A DNA stretch of 64,000 bases from an uncultured Draconibacterium sp. (GTDB lineage Bacteria; Bacteroidota; Bacteroidia; Bacteroidales; Prolixibacteraceae). A program made the translations under genes and the position numbers. Below the pieces are notes generated by a model. The model was not told where the DNA came from. It worked only from the letters and a program-made list of their open reading frames with translations, and made no database searches. The first letter of the stretch is position 1. Each line of letters opens with the position of its first letter. The stretch is taken from assembly GCF_963677565.1 (NCBI RefSeq), contig NZ_OY781981.1, forward strand, positions 4,394,001 through 4,458,000, read 5' to 3'. Of the stretch, positions 43,681 to 51,278 are shown one piece after another.

Positions 43681-43773
43681 AGACTATTACTTTTTATCTG
43701 CATCCACTTCCTTCACATTAAAATAACTTTCCCCATTTGCATTATTTTCTGAGCAGGGATTCAAAAAAAGGTG

Positions 43774-43781
43774 TAATTTTG
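43774..43781 (+). promoter_or_regulatory. -7 box before the nusB operon
   Basis: TAATTTTG matches TAnnTTTG, 28 nt before the start codon at 43810, and sits in a small palindrome (GGTG-taattttg-CACC). No clear -33 box. Confidence 0.5.
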
Positions 43782-43809
43782 CACCGAAATTATACGAAGT
43801 TCATTAAAA

Positions 43810-44757
43810 ATGATTAGCAGAAGGATTATCCGCACAAAGGTTTTACAAGTATTGTACGCCTACTACTCCACCGACGAGAAATCGATTAACACCACAGAGA
43901 AAGAACTGTTCTTTTGTATCCACAAAGCTTACGACCTTTATCACTACCTGTTTTCACTGGTAACCGAAATTGCGGATTACGCTGAAGGACGTATAGAAAT
44001 AAGGCGAAACAAGCATCAGCCAACCCACGAAGATTTGCATCCAAATACCAAGTTTGTTTCAAACCAGGTTATAAAACAAATAAAAGATAACAAACAGCTG
44101 AATACCTATCTCGATCAGAAAAAACTGAATTGGAAAGAACATCCGGAGTTAATAAAAGAGTTATATCTGATGATGATAGAAACGGACATGTACAAAGATT
44201 ATATGGCCGACAGTACCCGTTCGTTTCTTGATGACAGAAAATTTATCGAAAAACTTTTTACAAAGCTCATACTTGTTTCGGAAGACCTGTATATCGTTCT
44301 CGAAGAACAAAGTATTTACTGGAACGACGATGTTGAGTTTGTAATATCGATGATTGTTAAAACACTAAAAAGATTTAACGAACTGTCGGATTCCAACCAG
44401 TCGCTTATGCCTTTGTATAAAGACCAGGAAGACCGCGATTTTACAAAAGATTTGTTGCGAAAAGCCATTATTAATCACGATGAGTTGCGTGAACTGATAA
44501 AAGAACACTCGCGAAACTGGGATGTGGAACGTATTGCTTTTATGGATATTCTGATAATGCAACTGGCAATTACCGAGTTCCTGTATTTTCCTACGATTCC
44601 AACAAAAGTATCGTTAAACGAATACATCGAATTATCGAAGTTTTACAGCACCGAAAAGAGCCGTAATTTTATAAACGGTATTCTTGACAAAACACTGAAA
44701 GACTTAAAACGAACTGAAAAAATAAGCAAAGAAGGAAGAGGATTGATTGGCGAATAA
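43810..44757 (+). CDS. nusB: Transcription antitermination protein NusB
   Basis: A 315-residue NusB, long because of an extra N-terminal and middle region as is usual in Bacteroidota. The conserved C-terminal half shows WDVERIAFMDILIMQLAITEFLYF and NEYIELSKFYSTEKSRNFINGILD. NusB forms an RNA-binding pair with S10 (NusE) and allows read-through of rRNA operons. Its TAA stop overlaps the ATG of the DUF1573 gene by 1 bp, so they are one operon with yajC. Confidence 0.92.
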   Translation: MISRRIIRTKVLQVLYAYYSTDEKSINTTEKELFFCIHKAYDLYHYLFSLVTEIADYAEGRIEIRRNKHQPTHEDLHPNTKFVSNQVIKQIKDNKQLNTYLDQKKLNWKEHPELIKELYLMMIETDMYKDYMADSTRSFLDDRKFIEKLFTKLILVSEDLYIVLEEQSIYWNDDVEFVISMIVKTLKRFNELSDSNQSLMPLYKDQEDRDFTKDLLRKAIINHDELRELIKEHSRNWDVERIAFMDILIMQLAITEFLYFPTIPTKVSLNEYIELSKFYSTEKSRNFINGILDKTLKDLKRTEKISKEGRGLIGE

Positions 44758-45188
44758 TGCACAAATTTGTTTTCATATTTTTGCTTGCCATTTTGTTTTC
44801 GTGCGAAAATAAAAAGAATACCGGCAATGAAAGTGAACAGGTTTTTAAAGAACTGGCGCCAACAGAAATTGCAATTAACGAAGCGGTTCATGATTTTGGA
44901 CATTTAAAGGCCGGCGAAATTGTACTTCATACCTTTGTTATAAGCAACACCGGCAAGAGCAATTTTGTAATACAAGACCTTGAAACAGATTGTGGATGTG
45001 TAAGTGCACAGTTCAATGAAAGGATTATAAAACCGGGAGAAACAGGCTTAATAGAAGTTGAATTTAATACTGCCGGACTTGTTGGACGGGAATACAAAAC
45101 AATTGAAATACTTGGAAATAGTAAAGAATTAAAACATTTAGCTATTTTTGCCGAGGTGAAGAACGAAATTATTGATATTAAATACTAA
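44757..45188 (+). CDS. DUF1573 lipoprotein
   Basis: A 143-residue protein with a lipoprotein-type signal (FVFIFLLAILFSCEN). The single DUF1573 domain has HDFGHLKAGEIVLHTFVISN, then LETDCGCVSAQF and VEFNTAGLVGREYKTIEI, an immunoglobulin-like fold. Such proteins are common in Bacteroidota and often lie near nusB and yajC; the job is unknown. Start overlaps the nusB stop by 1 bp. Confidence 0.85.
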   Translation: MHKFVFIFLLAILFSCENKKNTGNESEQVFKELAPTEIAINEAVHDFGHLKAGEIVLHTFVISNTGKSNFVIQDLETDCGCVSAQFNERIIKPGETGLIEVEFNTAGLVGREYKTIEILGNSKELKHLAIFAEVKNEIIDIKY

Positions 45189-45199
45189 AAATTATAATC

Positions 45200-45523
45200 A
45201 TGTTGACGAATATTTTATTAATGATGCAGCCACAAGAAGGAGCAGAAAGTAACCCGTTAATGAGCTTTTTACCATTGTTGCTGATCATCGTAGTTTTTTA
45301 TTTTTTTATGATCCGCCCACAGGTAAAACGCCAGAAAGAAACACGCAAATTCCGCGAAAGCCTGCAAAAAGGCGATAAAGTAGTTACAACAGGTGGGATT
45401 TATGGTAAAATTGCCAAAATCGAAGAAACTGCTATCCATCTTGAGATTGCCAAAGATGTTGTTATTAAAGTTGACAAAAACGGTATTGTTAAAGATATGA
45501 GCGACGTACAGCCACAAAAGTAA
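45200..45523 (+). CDS. yajC: Preprotein translocase subunit YajC
   Basis: A 107-residue YajC with one N-terminal membrane helix (LMSFLPLLLIIVVFYFFM) then the family motif RPQVKRQKETRKFRESLQKG and DKVVTTGGIYGKIAKI. It associates with SecDF in protein export. It ends the nusB-DUF1573-yajC operon before a strong terminator. The start at 45200 gives about 23 residues before the helix, longer than usual; an ATG later would also fit. Confidence 0.93.
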   Translation: MLTNILLMMQPQEGAESNPLMSFLPLLLIIVVFYFFMIRPQVKRQKETRKFRESLQKGDKVVTTGGIYGKIAKIEETAIHLEIAKDVVIKVDKNGIVKDMSDVQPQK

Positions 45524-45540
45524 ACGCTTTACCGAATATC

Positions 45541-45578
45541 AAAAAAAGGCTTGCAATTCATAAATTGCAAGCCTTTTT
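45541..45578. terminator. Two-way terminator between yajC and ychF
   Basis: Arms AAAAAAGGCTTGCAAT and ATTGCAAGCCTTTTTT are perfectly complementary around a 6-nt loop, between convergent genes. Confidence 0.9.
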
Positions 45579-45616
45579 TATTTCTTTCGACTTCGGACTC
45601 CCGATTTCCGGCTTTA

Positions 45617-46717
45617 TTACACATTAAACCTGAAGTGCATAATATCGCCATCGTTAACAACGTATTCTTTTCCTTCAATCGACATTTTTCCGGCTTCTTT
45701 ACAAGCCAGTTCCGAGCCCAAAGTAACAAAGTCATTATATTTAATTACTTCTGCACGAATAAAACCTTTTTCAAAATCAGAGTGAATAACACCTGCTGCC
45801 TGAGGCGCTTTGCTTCCTTTGTTGTAAGTCCAGGCTCTTACTTCCTTTTCGCCTGCTGTAAAATAAGTTTCAAGCTGCAAAAGTTTATATGCTGTTTTTA
45901 TCAGTTTACTCACCCCCGGCTCTTCCAGGCCAAGGTCATCCAAAAACATCTGACGTTCTTCGTAATCGTCGAGTTCGGCAATATCGGCTTCTGTTGCTGC
46001 TGCAATCATTAACATTTCAGCATTTTCATCTTTAATCGCTTCTTTTAATGCTTCAACGTGGGCATTTCCCTTAATAACTGCGGGTTCATCAACATTACAA
46101 ACGTAAAGGATTGGTTTATTGGTCAGTAACTGCAGGCCTTTCACCACTGCTTCATCCGAAGGATCAACCTCTACTGTTCTGGCCGATTTTCCTTCCATTA
46201 AAACATCTTTATATTTCGATAATATACGAAACATACGTTTGGCTTCCGGGTCGTTTCCTGTGCGGGCTTGTTTCTCAACTTTTGCAATGCGGCTTTCAAC
46301 AGTTTCAAGGTCTTTTAACTGCAATTCAATATCAATTGTTTCCTTATCACGAACCGGATTAATTGTTTCATCAACGTGTGTAATATTTTCATTTTCGAAA
46401 CAACGCAACACATGAATAATTGCATCAGTTTCGCGAATATTACCAAGGAATTTATTTCCCAGTCCTTCGCCCTTGCTTGCACCTCTTACCAAGCCAGCAA
46501 TATCAACTATTTCAACTGTTGTTGGCACCACACGTTGCGGTTTTACCAATTCTTCCAATTTACTTAAGCGTTCGTCGGGTACAGTAATTACACCCAAATT
46601 AGGTTCGATTGTACAAAAAGGAAAATTTGCCGATTGTGCTTTTGCACTCGACAGACAGTTGAACAATGTTGATTTACCAACGTTGGGCAAACCAACAATA
46701 CCACATTTTAAAGCCAT
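45617..46717 (-). CDS. ychF: Redox-regulated ATPase YchF (Obg-like)
   Basis: A 366-residue Obg-like GTPase-fold protein that uses ATP. P-loop is GLPNVGKSTLFNCL; switch II DIAGLVRGASKGEGLGNKFL; the base-specificity motif NVDEPA replaces the GTPase NKxD, the hallmark of ATP use. A coiled-coil insert and the C-terminal TGS domain (KAPQAAGVIHSDFEKGFIRA, then DGDIMHFRFNV) follow. It binds ribosomes and is linked to stress control. Confidence 0.95.
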   Translation of the reverse strand: MALKCGIVGLPNVGKSTLFNCLSSAKAQSANFPFCTIEPNLGVITVPDERLSKLEELVKPQRVVPTTVEIVDIAGLVRGASKGEGLGNKFLGNIRETDAIIHVLRCFENENITHVDETINPVRDKETIDIELQLKDLETVESRIAKVEKQARTGNDPEAKRMFRILSKYKDVLMEGKSARTVEVDPSDEAVVKGLQLLTNKPILYVCNVDEPAVIKGNAHVEALKEAIKDENAEMLMIAAATEADIAELDDYEERQMFLDDLGLEEPGVSKLIKTAYKLLQLETYFTAGEKEVRAWTYNKGSKAPQAAGVIHSDFEKGFIRAEVIKYNDFVTLGSELACKEAGKMSIEGKEYVVNDGDIMHFRFNV

Positions 46718-46742
46718 TTTACTTATTTAAAAAATTGCGGTG

Positions 46743-46750
46743 CAAAGGTA
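46743..46750 (-). promoter_or_regulatory. -7 promoter box for ychF
   Basis: TACCTTTG on the minus strand matches TAnnTTTG, 26 nt before the ychF start codon. No -33 box at normal distance. Confidence 0.45.
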
Positions 46751-46812
46751 ATTTTTTTTTGGTATTTAAATATTGATGCTTTTACATACTTTTTTACCAA
46801 TAAAACAAGGCT

Positions 46813-46837
46813 TATTGTATGTTTTACAAGTACAATA
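46813..46837 (+). promoter_or_regulatory. Candidate operator before the NrtR-like gene
   Basis: TATTGTA at 46813-46819 and TACAATA at 46831-46837 are exact inverted repeats with an 11-nt middle, giving a 25-bp palindrome about 49 bp before the start. Size and position suit self-control by a dimeric winged-helix protein. The gap is divergent with ychF. Confidence 0.4.
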
Positions 46838-46861
46838 TTCGTTTTTTATAAAATCAGTAGT

Positions 46862-46869
46862 TACATTTG
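46862..46869 (+). promoter_or_regulatory. -7 box for the NrtR-like gene
   Basis: TACATTTG matches TAnnTTTG, 16 nt before the ATG at 46886, so the mRNA leader would be only a few nt long. No -33 box at the normal distance. Confidence 0.4.
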
Positions 46870-46885
46870 TATAAACATTTAACTT

Positions 46886-47632
46886 ATGATACTAAGACAT
46901 CTATCTGTAGACTGTGTAATCTTTGGCTTTAAAGACAACAAACTGTGTGTACTGCTTTGGCAATCTGACACCGATGTTGCCAAGCGTTTTTTTAGCGAAA
47001 AAGATAACTTTGAAGACGTTGAAGAACTTTATACGGAAAATCCCATGCATGCCGAGCAAAACTACTGGGGTTTAATTGGTACTCATCTACCACAGGAGGA
47101 GGACATCGACGAGTACGCTAAATTTATTTTAACCAAAAGTACGGGGCTTGAAAATGTGTACCTCACGCAGGTAAAAACTTTTGGAAAAGTAGAACGTGTA
47201 CCATTTACACGGGTTTTAACCACCGCCTATTATGCCATAATCAACCCGGAATATCACGACATGCGTCAATCGGAAATGGCAAAAGTTTTAAGCTGGTTTG
47301 AAATTGATAAACTGCCAAAACTTGTATTCGATCATAAATTAATCATTGAGGAAGCATTAAAGAAACTTCGCGACCAGGTAAAATATCACCCTGTTGGATT
47401 TCAGATGTTGCCTGATAAATTCACGCTAACAGAATTGCAAACATTGTACGAAGTTATTCTTGATACTACCCTTGATACCCGTAATTTCAGGAAAAAAATT
47501 CAGAATATGGACTTATTGGTTGATACCGGAGAAAAACAAACCAATGTAGCTCACAGGGCAGCCAAATTATATTCTTTTGATGTTGATGTTTACAACCGAT
47601 TAAAAGAAGAAGGATTAAATTTCAGAATCTGA
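46886..47632 (+). CDS. NrtR-type transcriptional regulator (dead Nudix plus winged helix)
   Basis: A 248-residue protein with an N-terminal Nudix fold and a C-terminal winged-helix domain. The Nudix part begins SVDCVIFGFKDNKLCVLLWQ. The catalytic Nudix box (GX5EX7REUXEEXGU) is replaced by GTHLPQEEDIDEYAKFILTK, lacking the REU and EE residues, so it probably binds a ligand instead of cutting it. The C-terminal part (DKFTLTELQTLYEVILDTTLD, TRNFRKKIQNMDLLVDTGEK) fits DNA binding. NrtR relatives in Bacteroides control arabinose or NAD genes; the ligand here is unknown. Confidence 0.82.
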   Translation: MILRHLSVDCVIFGFKDNKLCVLLWQSDTDVAKRFFSEKDNFEDVEELYTENPMHAEQNYWGLIGTHLPQEEDIDEYAKFILTKSTGLENVYLTQVKTFGKVERVPFTRVLTTAYYAIINPEYHDMRQSEMAKVLSWFEIDKLPKLVFDHKLIIEEALKKLRDQVKYHPVGFQMLPDKFTLTELQTLYEVILDTTLDTRNFRKKIQNMDLLVDTGEKQTNVAHRAAKLYSFDVDVYNRLKEEGLNFRI

Positions 47633-47679
47633 TTTTTTTTTAAACCTTTGCCGGCGATTAATGTCTGATTGGTAACTTA

Positions 47680-48228
47680 ATGCAAGGGCCTGATAAAAAT
47701 ATCATTGCCGATTTAAAGGATAAAAACAAGCGCGATCTTGCTTTTCATCAACTGGTAAATACTTATCAGGAAAGATTGTATTGGCATATTCGAAAGATTG
47801 TGATGAACCATGAAGACGCTGACGACGTTTTGCAAAATACCTTTTTAAAGGTGTGGCGTAGCATCGACAATTTCCGGGAGGAATCGAGCCTTTTTACCTG
47901 GTTATACCGGATTGCGACCAACGAATCGATAACGTTCATTAATGCTAAAAAGAAAAAGAATTTTATGCAAATGAACGATGTTAGCGAGTTTTTAATGGAG
48001 AATCTAACCTCCGATCCATATTTCGAGGGAGATGAAATTCAACTAAAACTTCAGAAGGCGATTCTCCGTTTACCGGAAAAACAACGCATCGTTTTTAATA
48101 TGAAATATTTTGATGATCTGAAATACGATGAAATGTCTGAAATCCTTGATACATCAGTTGGAGCATTAAAAGCATCGTATCATCATGCAGCAAAAAAGAT
48201 TGAAGACTACTTAAAAAACAGAGATTAA
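47680..48228 (+). CDS. ECF-type RNA polymerase sigma factor
   Basis: A 182-residue sigma-70-family factor. Region 2 includes LVNTYQERLYWHIRKIVMNHEDADDVLQNTFLKVW and TWLYRIATNE; region 4 is LPEKQRIVFNMKYFDDLKYDEMSEILDTSVGALKASYHHA. It directs RNA polymerase to special promoters. It opens a group with a membrane protein (anti-sigma-like) and a Spy-like periplasmic protein, on the same strand with short gaps (55 and 6 bp). Confidence 0.93.
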   Translation: MQGPDKNIIADLKDKNKRDLAFHQLVNTYQERLYWHIRKIVMNHEDADDVLQNTFLKVWRSIDNFREESSLFTWLYRIATNESITFINAKKKKNFMQMNDVSEFLMENLTSDPYFEGDEIQLKLQKAILRLPEKQRIVFNMKYFDDLKYDEMSEILDTSVGALKASYHHAAKKIEDYLKNRD

Positions 48229-48283
48229 TAGATTGTTTTTAAACCTTTTAAATAAGAAATAGTCAATAGATAAAAATGCCGTA

Positions 48284-48730
48284 ATGGAAGAATTAAAAAA
48301 CATAGCACCAGAGCTGTCGAAATTAAAACGGGAGAATGCCTTTGGCACTCCTAAAAGCTATTTCGACGATTTTCCTGCACGCATGCAAATGAAGCTTGAA
48401 GCAGAAAAAACGGTTATAGATAAAAAGGAATTTAAGATTATAAGTCTTTTAAAGCCTGCACTTGGTCTTGCTGCCAGTTTTGCTATAATATTTATGCTGG
48501 TCTACATCCCTGTTAAAAAATTTATGCCACAGGAACAAATCATTCAAACCACAGCTTCGAATGATTATAGCGATCAGTTTCAAACTATTTTGGAGGAACT
48601 TGATGAAAGCTCGTTCTTCTCATTGCTGGAAAGCGACGAAACTGAAGAAGAATTTAGCGATGATGATTTAATCGCTTACGTAAGCACAAATTTTAGTGCA
48701 TACGAAATTTTTGAATACACTGAAGAGTAG
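48284..48730 (+). CDS. Anti-sigma-like single-pass membrane protein
   Basis: A 148-residue protein I do not recognise by sequence. It has a charged cytoplasmic head (residues 1-60), one membrane helix at about 62-80 (LGLAASFAIIFMLVYI) and an acidic periplasmic tail (LEELDESSFFSLLESDETEEEFSDDD). Its place right after an ECF sigma gene and its topology suggest it is the anti-sigma factor, with the head holding the sigma factor. No zinc-binding HxxxCxxC motif of ZAS type is present, so it would be an unusual one. Confidence 0.6.
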   Translation: MEELKNIAPELSKLKRENAFGTPKSYFDDFPARMQMKLEAEKTVIDKKEFKIISLLKPALGLAASFAIIFMLVYIPVKKFMPQEQIIQTTASNDYSDQFQTILEELDESSFFSLLESDETEEEFSDDDLIAYVSTNFSAYEIFEYTEE

Positions 48731-48736
48731 ATCATT

Positions 48737-49207
48737 ATGAAACAGCTATTTGCAATATTAATATTAGGATTGTTAATTTTTTCCCAAACTCAGGTTAACG
48801 CACAGAATGATAACAACCAGCAAGACCGTTGGGAACGATATCGTACCGAGAAAGTTTCTTTTCTTACCACAAAACTTGATTTGACACCTGATGAAGCCCA
48901 AAAGTTTTGGCCGGTTTATAATCAAATGGAAAAAGAAAGATCCGAAACCCAACGAAAAAGACATGAACTGGAAGGACAGGTGCGCGATGCAGAAAAAAAT
49001 CTTTCTAATGAAGAGATGATCAAGCTTACACGTGAACATGTACAGTTGGGGAAAACAGAAGCTAACCTGGCAGAAAAGTACAATGAAGAGTTTCTGAAAA
49101 TTCTACCTCCGGTAAAGGTTATCAAACTCTACAATGCTGAAAATGAATTCAGAATTCATATGTTCAGAAAGTATAGAGACCGAAATAGAAATGATAATAA
49201 TTCATAA
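48737..49207 (+). CDS. Spy/CpxP/CnrX-like periplasmic protein
   Basis: A 156-residue exported protein (signal MKQLFAILILGLLIFSQTQVNA). The rest is mostly helical with TTKLDLTPDEAQKFWPVYNQME, close to the LTxxQ motif of Spy and CpxP, and a charged middle (RSETQRKRHELEGQVRDAEKN). These proteins sense or chaperone in the periplasm. With the sigma factor and the membrane protein upstream, it could be the periplasmic sensor of a CnrXYH-like system. Gap to the previous gene is 6 bp. Confidence 0.7.
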   Translation: MKQLFAILILGLLIFSQTQVNAQNDNNQQDRWERYRTEKVSFLTTKLDLTPDEAQKFWPVYNQMEKERSETQRKRHELEGQVRDAEKNLSNEEMIKLTREHVQLGKTEANLAEKYNEEFLKILPPVKVIKLYNAENEFRIHMFRKYRDRNRNDNNS

Positions 49208-49215
49208 TTATATAC

Positions 49216-49248
49216 AAAAAAAGACAGGCTCATCACCTGTCTTTTTTT
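49216..49248 (+). terminator. Terminator after the sigma factor group
   Basis: Arms AAAAAAAGACAGG and CCTGTCTTTTTTT with a 7-nt loop, ending in T residues, past the Spy-like gene; it also serves the opposite DUF4870 gene. Confidence 0.87.
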
Positions 49249-49266
49249 ATTCCTGTAATTATCTTT

Positions 49267-49557
49267 TTAGATTCCTTTAAACCATTGCTGAAAATAACTA
49301 CCTACCCAGGGAATTTCTTTTTGTTCCCCGTTTACTGCGCCTATTAAACTAATTATCCAAAACACAAAAAGAATAAGATTGATAATCCATCCTAATACTG
49401 GAATAAACATTAAAACGATACTTAAAAGAAACAATCCAAGTAACTGTCTTAAATAAAAACTTGTAAGTTCATCTTTTTCATTTGAGTTAAGAATTAACGC
49501 AATAACCCAGCCAATCCAATAAATGTGCGCAATAATTGCCTTTGTTTTTCCATCCAT
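49267..49557 (-). CDS. DUF4870-like small membrane protein
   Basis: A 96-residue protein: KAIIAHIYWIGWVIALILN, then LRQLLGLFLLSIVLMFIPVLGWIINLILFVFWIISLIGAVNGE. Two or three hydrophobic segments with a short charged loop, as in DUF4870. It is shorter than the one at 5615-5971. Function unknown. Confidence 0.8.
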   Translation of the reverse strand: MDGKTKAIIAHIYWIGWVIALILNSNEKDELTSFYLRQLLGLFLLSIVLMFIPVLGWIINLILFVFWIISLIGAVNGEQKEIPWVGSYFQQWFKGI

Positions 49558-49651
49558 ATTATTTGAGTTTTAAAAATTTAAATAAATGTAAGGATTTCTT
49601 TTCGTTCATGAAATAAAATAATTGACGGTGGCTTTTTCATAATTCCGAGTC

Positions 49652-51199
49652 TCAATCTCTATCCACTCCTTTATATTCTATTCTCCAGTCTTTTATCAAA
49701 TCATTCGGAGTACGATCATCACCCGGATAATTTGGGCTGTACAATAAAGTCTCTGATCGCTGAACCAGTTTCCCGTCTTTAACAAATCCTTCGCCCCTTT
49801 CACGTAGGTGATCCACCATTTTTTTGCGCCATCTTTCAACTTCATCTGTGTTCAAAGAAGACTGATCGTTTTGTTCACCAGGATCATTTTTCAAATTAAA
49901 AAGCTGTTCTTCTCCTGTTCTGAAAAACCAGATATATTTCCACGTGCCGTTAGTTAATGCGCACCAGTAATTATCGTCGCTGTAAGTTGTTGCATGTTCA
50001 AGATCAATGTAATCTCGCCAGTCCGCTTGAGGATTTTTTATTAGCTCAAGAACTGACAGGCCATCCATTTCTTCAGGGATATCTTCTCCAGCTGCATCTA
50101 AAAATGTTGGCAGAAAATCGCGTAGTTCGGTAACCTGTTCCAATTTTGAACCTTGTGCTAATTTCCCCTCAAACGATTTGGGCCATTTCACAATAAATGG
50201 AACATTTGACGAACCTTCATAAGCATATGTTTTGCGCCAGTGGTAGTGGTCGCCCAACATATCGCCATGGTCGGATGTAAAACAAATCAGCGTATTTTCG
50301 TACATCCCTTTTTCTTTTAAGGTCTTAATGATCCTTCCAACCATCTCATCAATAAACGAAATGCTGGCATAATAATGTCGCCGGCTATCAATAGCGTGTT
50401 CAATTCCAAAATCGCCAAAGGCTGCGTCTTTCCCACCTTCAACACCTTCAAATTTTTCGTCCCATTCGCCTAAATATGGTGCCGGAATCTGAACATCTTT
50501 ATACAAATCGAGAAAACGTTTTGGCGGGTCATACGGACTATGTGGACGCGCAAAAGATACTTTTAAAAAGAGCGGTTTATCCTGGTTATAATTTTCTATT
50601 AACTCAATAGCTGTTTGACCGGTCCAGTAAGTTGGGTGCAATTTTTCGTCGAGCTGATAAACCCCCGAATTGTGCTCATTCCAGCCAATTCCCGTTTTAT
50701 CAGGATCTTCACCAGGTGCCTGCAACTTAAACCAATCGCGGTAATCGCTAACAAAACCATCCTGCTCAACGCGACCACTTTCATCCACCAATGTTCCATG
50801 AAAACCGTGCAAAGCTTTCTGTGGAAACCAGTGCATTTTGCCGATGCCAAAAGTGTAGTAACCGGCTTCGCGGAGCATGCGCGGCATCTCGTATTTATAC
50901 TTTCGGGCAACGCGACCATAGCCTAACATTCCGTGATGCCATGGCGACAATCCGGTTAGTAATCCTGCCCTTGCCGGCGTACAACTGGGCACCGACGAAT
51001 AAGCATTTACAAAAGTAGCACCCGCCTCAGCAAGTTTATCAATATTAGGAGAAATTACCGCGGTATTGCCCATGCAGCCCAATGCATCAGCCCTTTGCTG
51101 ATCGGTTATAATAAAAATAATGTTTGGCTGTGTTCTCTTTTCGGCGGCATTGAGAGCCGCAGCCAGAACTAAAAAGGCAAGTACAAATAGATGTTTCAT
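49652..51199 (-). CDS. Sulfatase (type I, Cys-type)
   Basis: A 515-residue exported sulfatase (signal MKHLFVLAFLVLAAALNAA). Cys73 in SVPSCTPARAGLLTG is the residue turned into formylglycine by a sulfatase-maturing enzyme (motif C-x-P-x-R). Metal ligands appear in IITDQQRADALGCMG and TSDHGDMLGDHYHW. It removes sulfate from a sugar or steroid outside the cytoplasm; marine Bacteroidota often have many of these for algal glycans. The substrate is unknown. Three inverted repeats lie in the 79-bp gap just before its start. Confidence 0.93.
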   Translation of the reverse strand: MKHLFVLAFLVLAAALNAAEKRTQPNIIFIITDQQRADALGCMGNTAVISPNIDKLAEAGATFVNAYSSVPSCTPARAGLLTGLSPWHHGMLGYGRVARKYKYEMPRMLREAGYYTFGIGKMHWFPQKALHGFHGTLVDESGRVEQDGFVSDYRDWFKLQAPGEDPDKTGIGWNEHNSGVYQLDEKLHPTYWTGQTAIELIENYNQDKPLFLKVSFARPHSPYDPPKRFLDLYKDVQIPAPYLGEWDEKFEGVEGGKDAAFGDFGIEHAIDSRRHYYASISFIDEMVGRIIKTLKEKGMYENTLICFTSDHGDMLGDHYHWRKTYAYEGSSNVPFIVKWPKSFEGKLAQGSKLEQVTELRDFLPTFLDAAGEDIPEEMDGLSVLELIKNPQADWRDYIDLEHATTYSDDNYWCALTNGTWKYIWFFRTGEEQLFNLKNDPGEQNDQSSLNTDEVERWRKKMVDHLRERGEGFVKDGKLVQRSETLLYSPNYPGDDRTPNDLIKDWRIEYKGVDRD

Positions 51200-51200
51200 A

Positions 51201-51227
51201 GATTAGATTTATACTACAAATCTAATC
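51201..51227 (-). promoter_or_regulatory. Hairpin next to the sulfatase start codon
   Basis: GATTAGATTT at 51201-51210 and AAATCTAATC at 51218-51227 are perfect inverted repeats, 7 nt apart, just one base from the ATG of the sulfatase gene. It could fold in the mRNA leader next to the start or be a regulator site. Confidence 0.5.
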
Positions 51228-51239
51228 ATGAAATTTCAT
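51228..51239. promoter_or_regulatory. 12-bp palindrome ATGAAATTTCAT
   Basis: A perfect palindrome directly beside the 51201-51227 inverted repeat. Together they suggest an operator region or layered RNA structure upstream of the sulfatase gene. Confidence 0.35.
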
Positions 51240-51249
51240 CAATCAAGGT

Positions 51250-51272
51250 ACTTTATAAAATTTTTATAAAGT
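51250..51272 (-). repeat. AT-only inverted repeat between ribBA and the sulfatase gene
   Basis: ACTTTATAAAA and TTTTATAAAGT are perfect inverted repeats around one base. It sits 6 nt past the ribBA stop, so it may mark the end of ribBA mRNA, though the stem is all weak pairs and no T run follows. Confidence 0.4.
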
Positions 51273-51278
51273 CTTATT

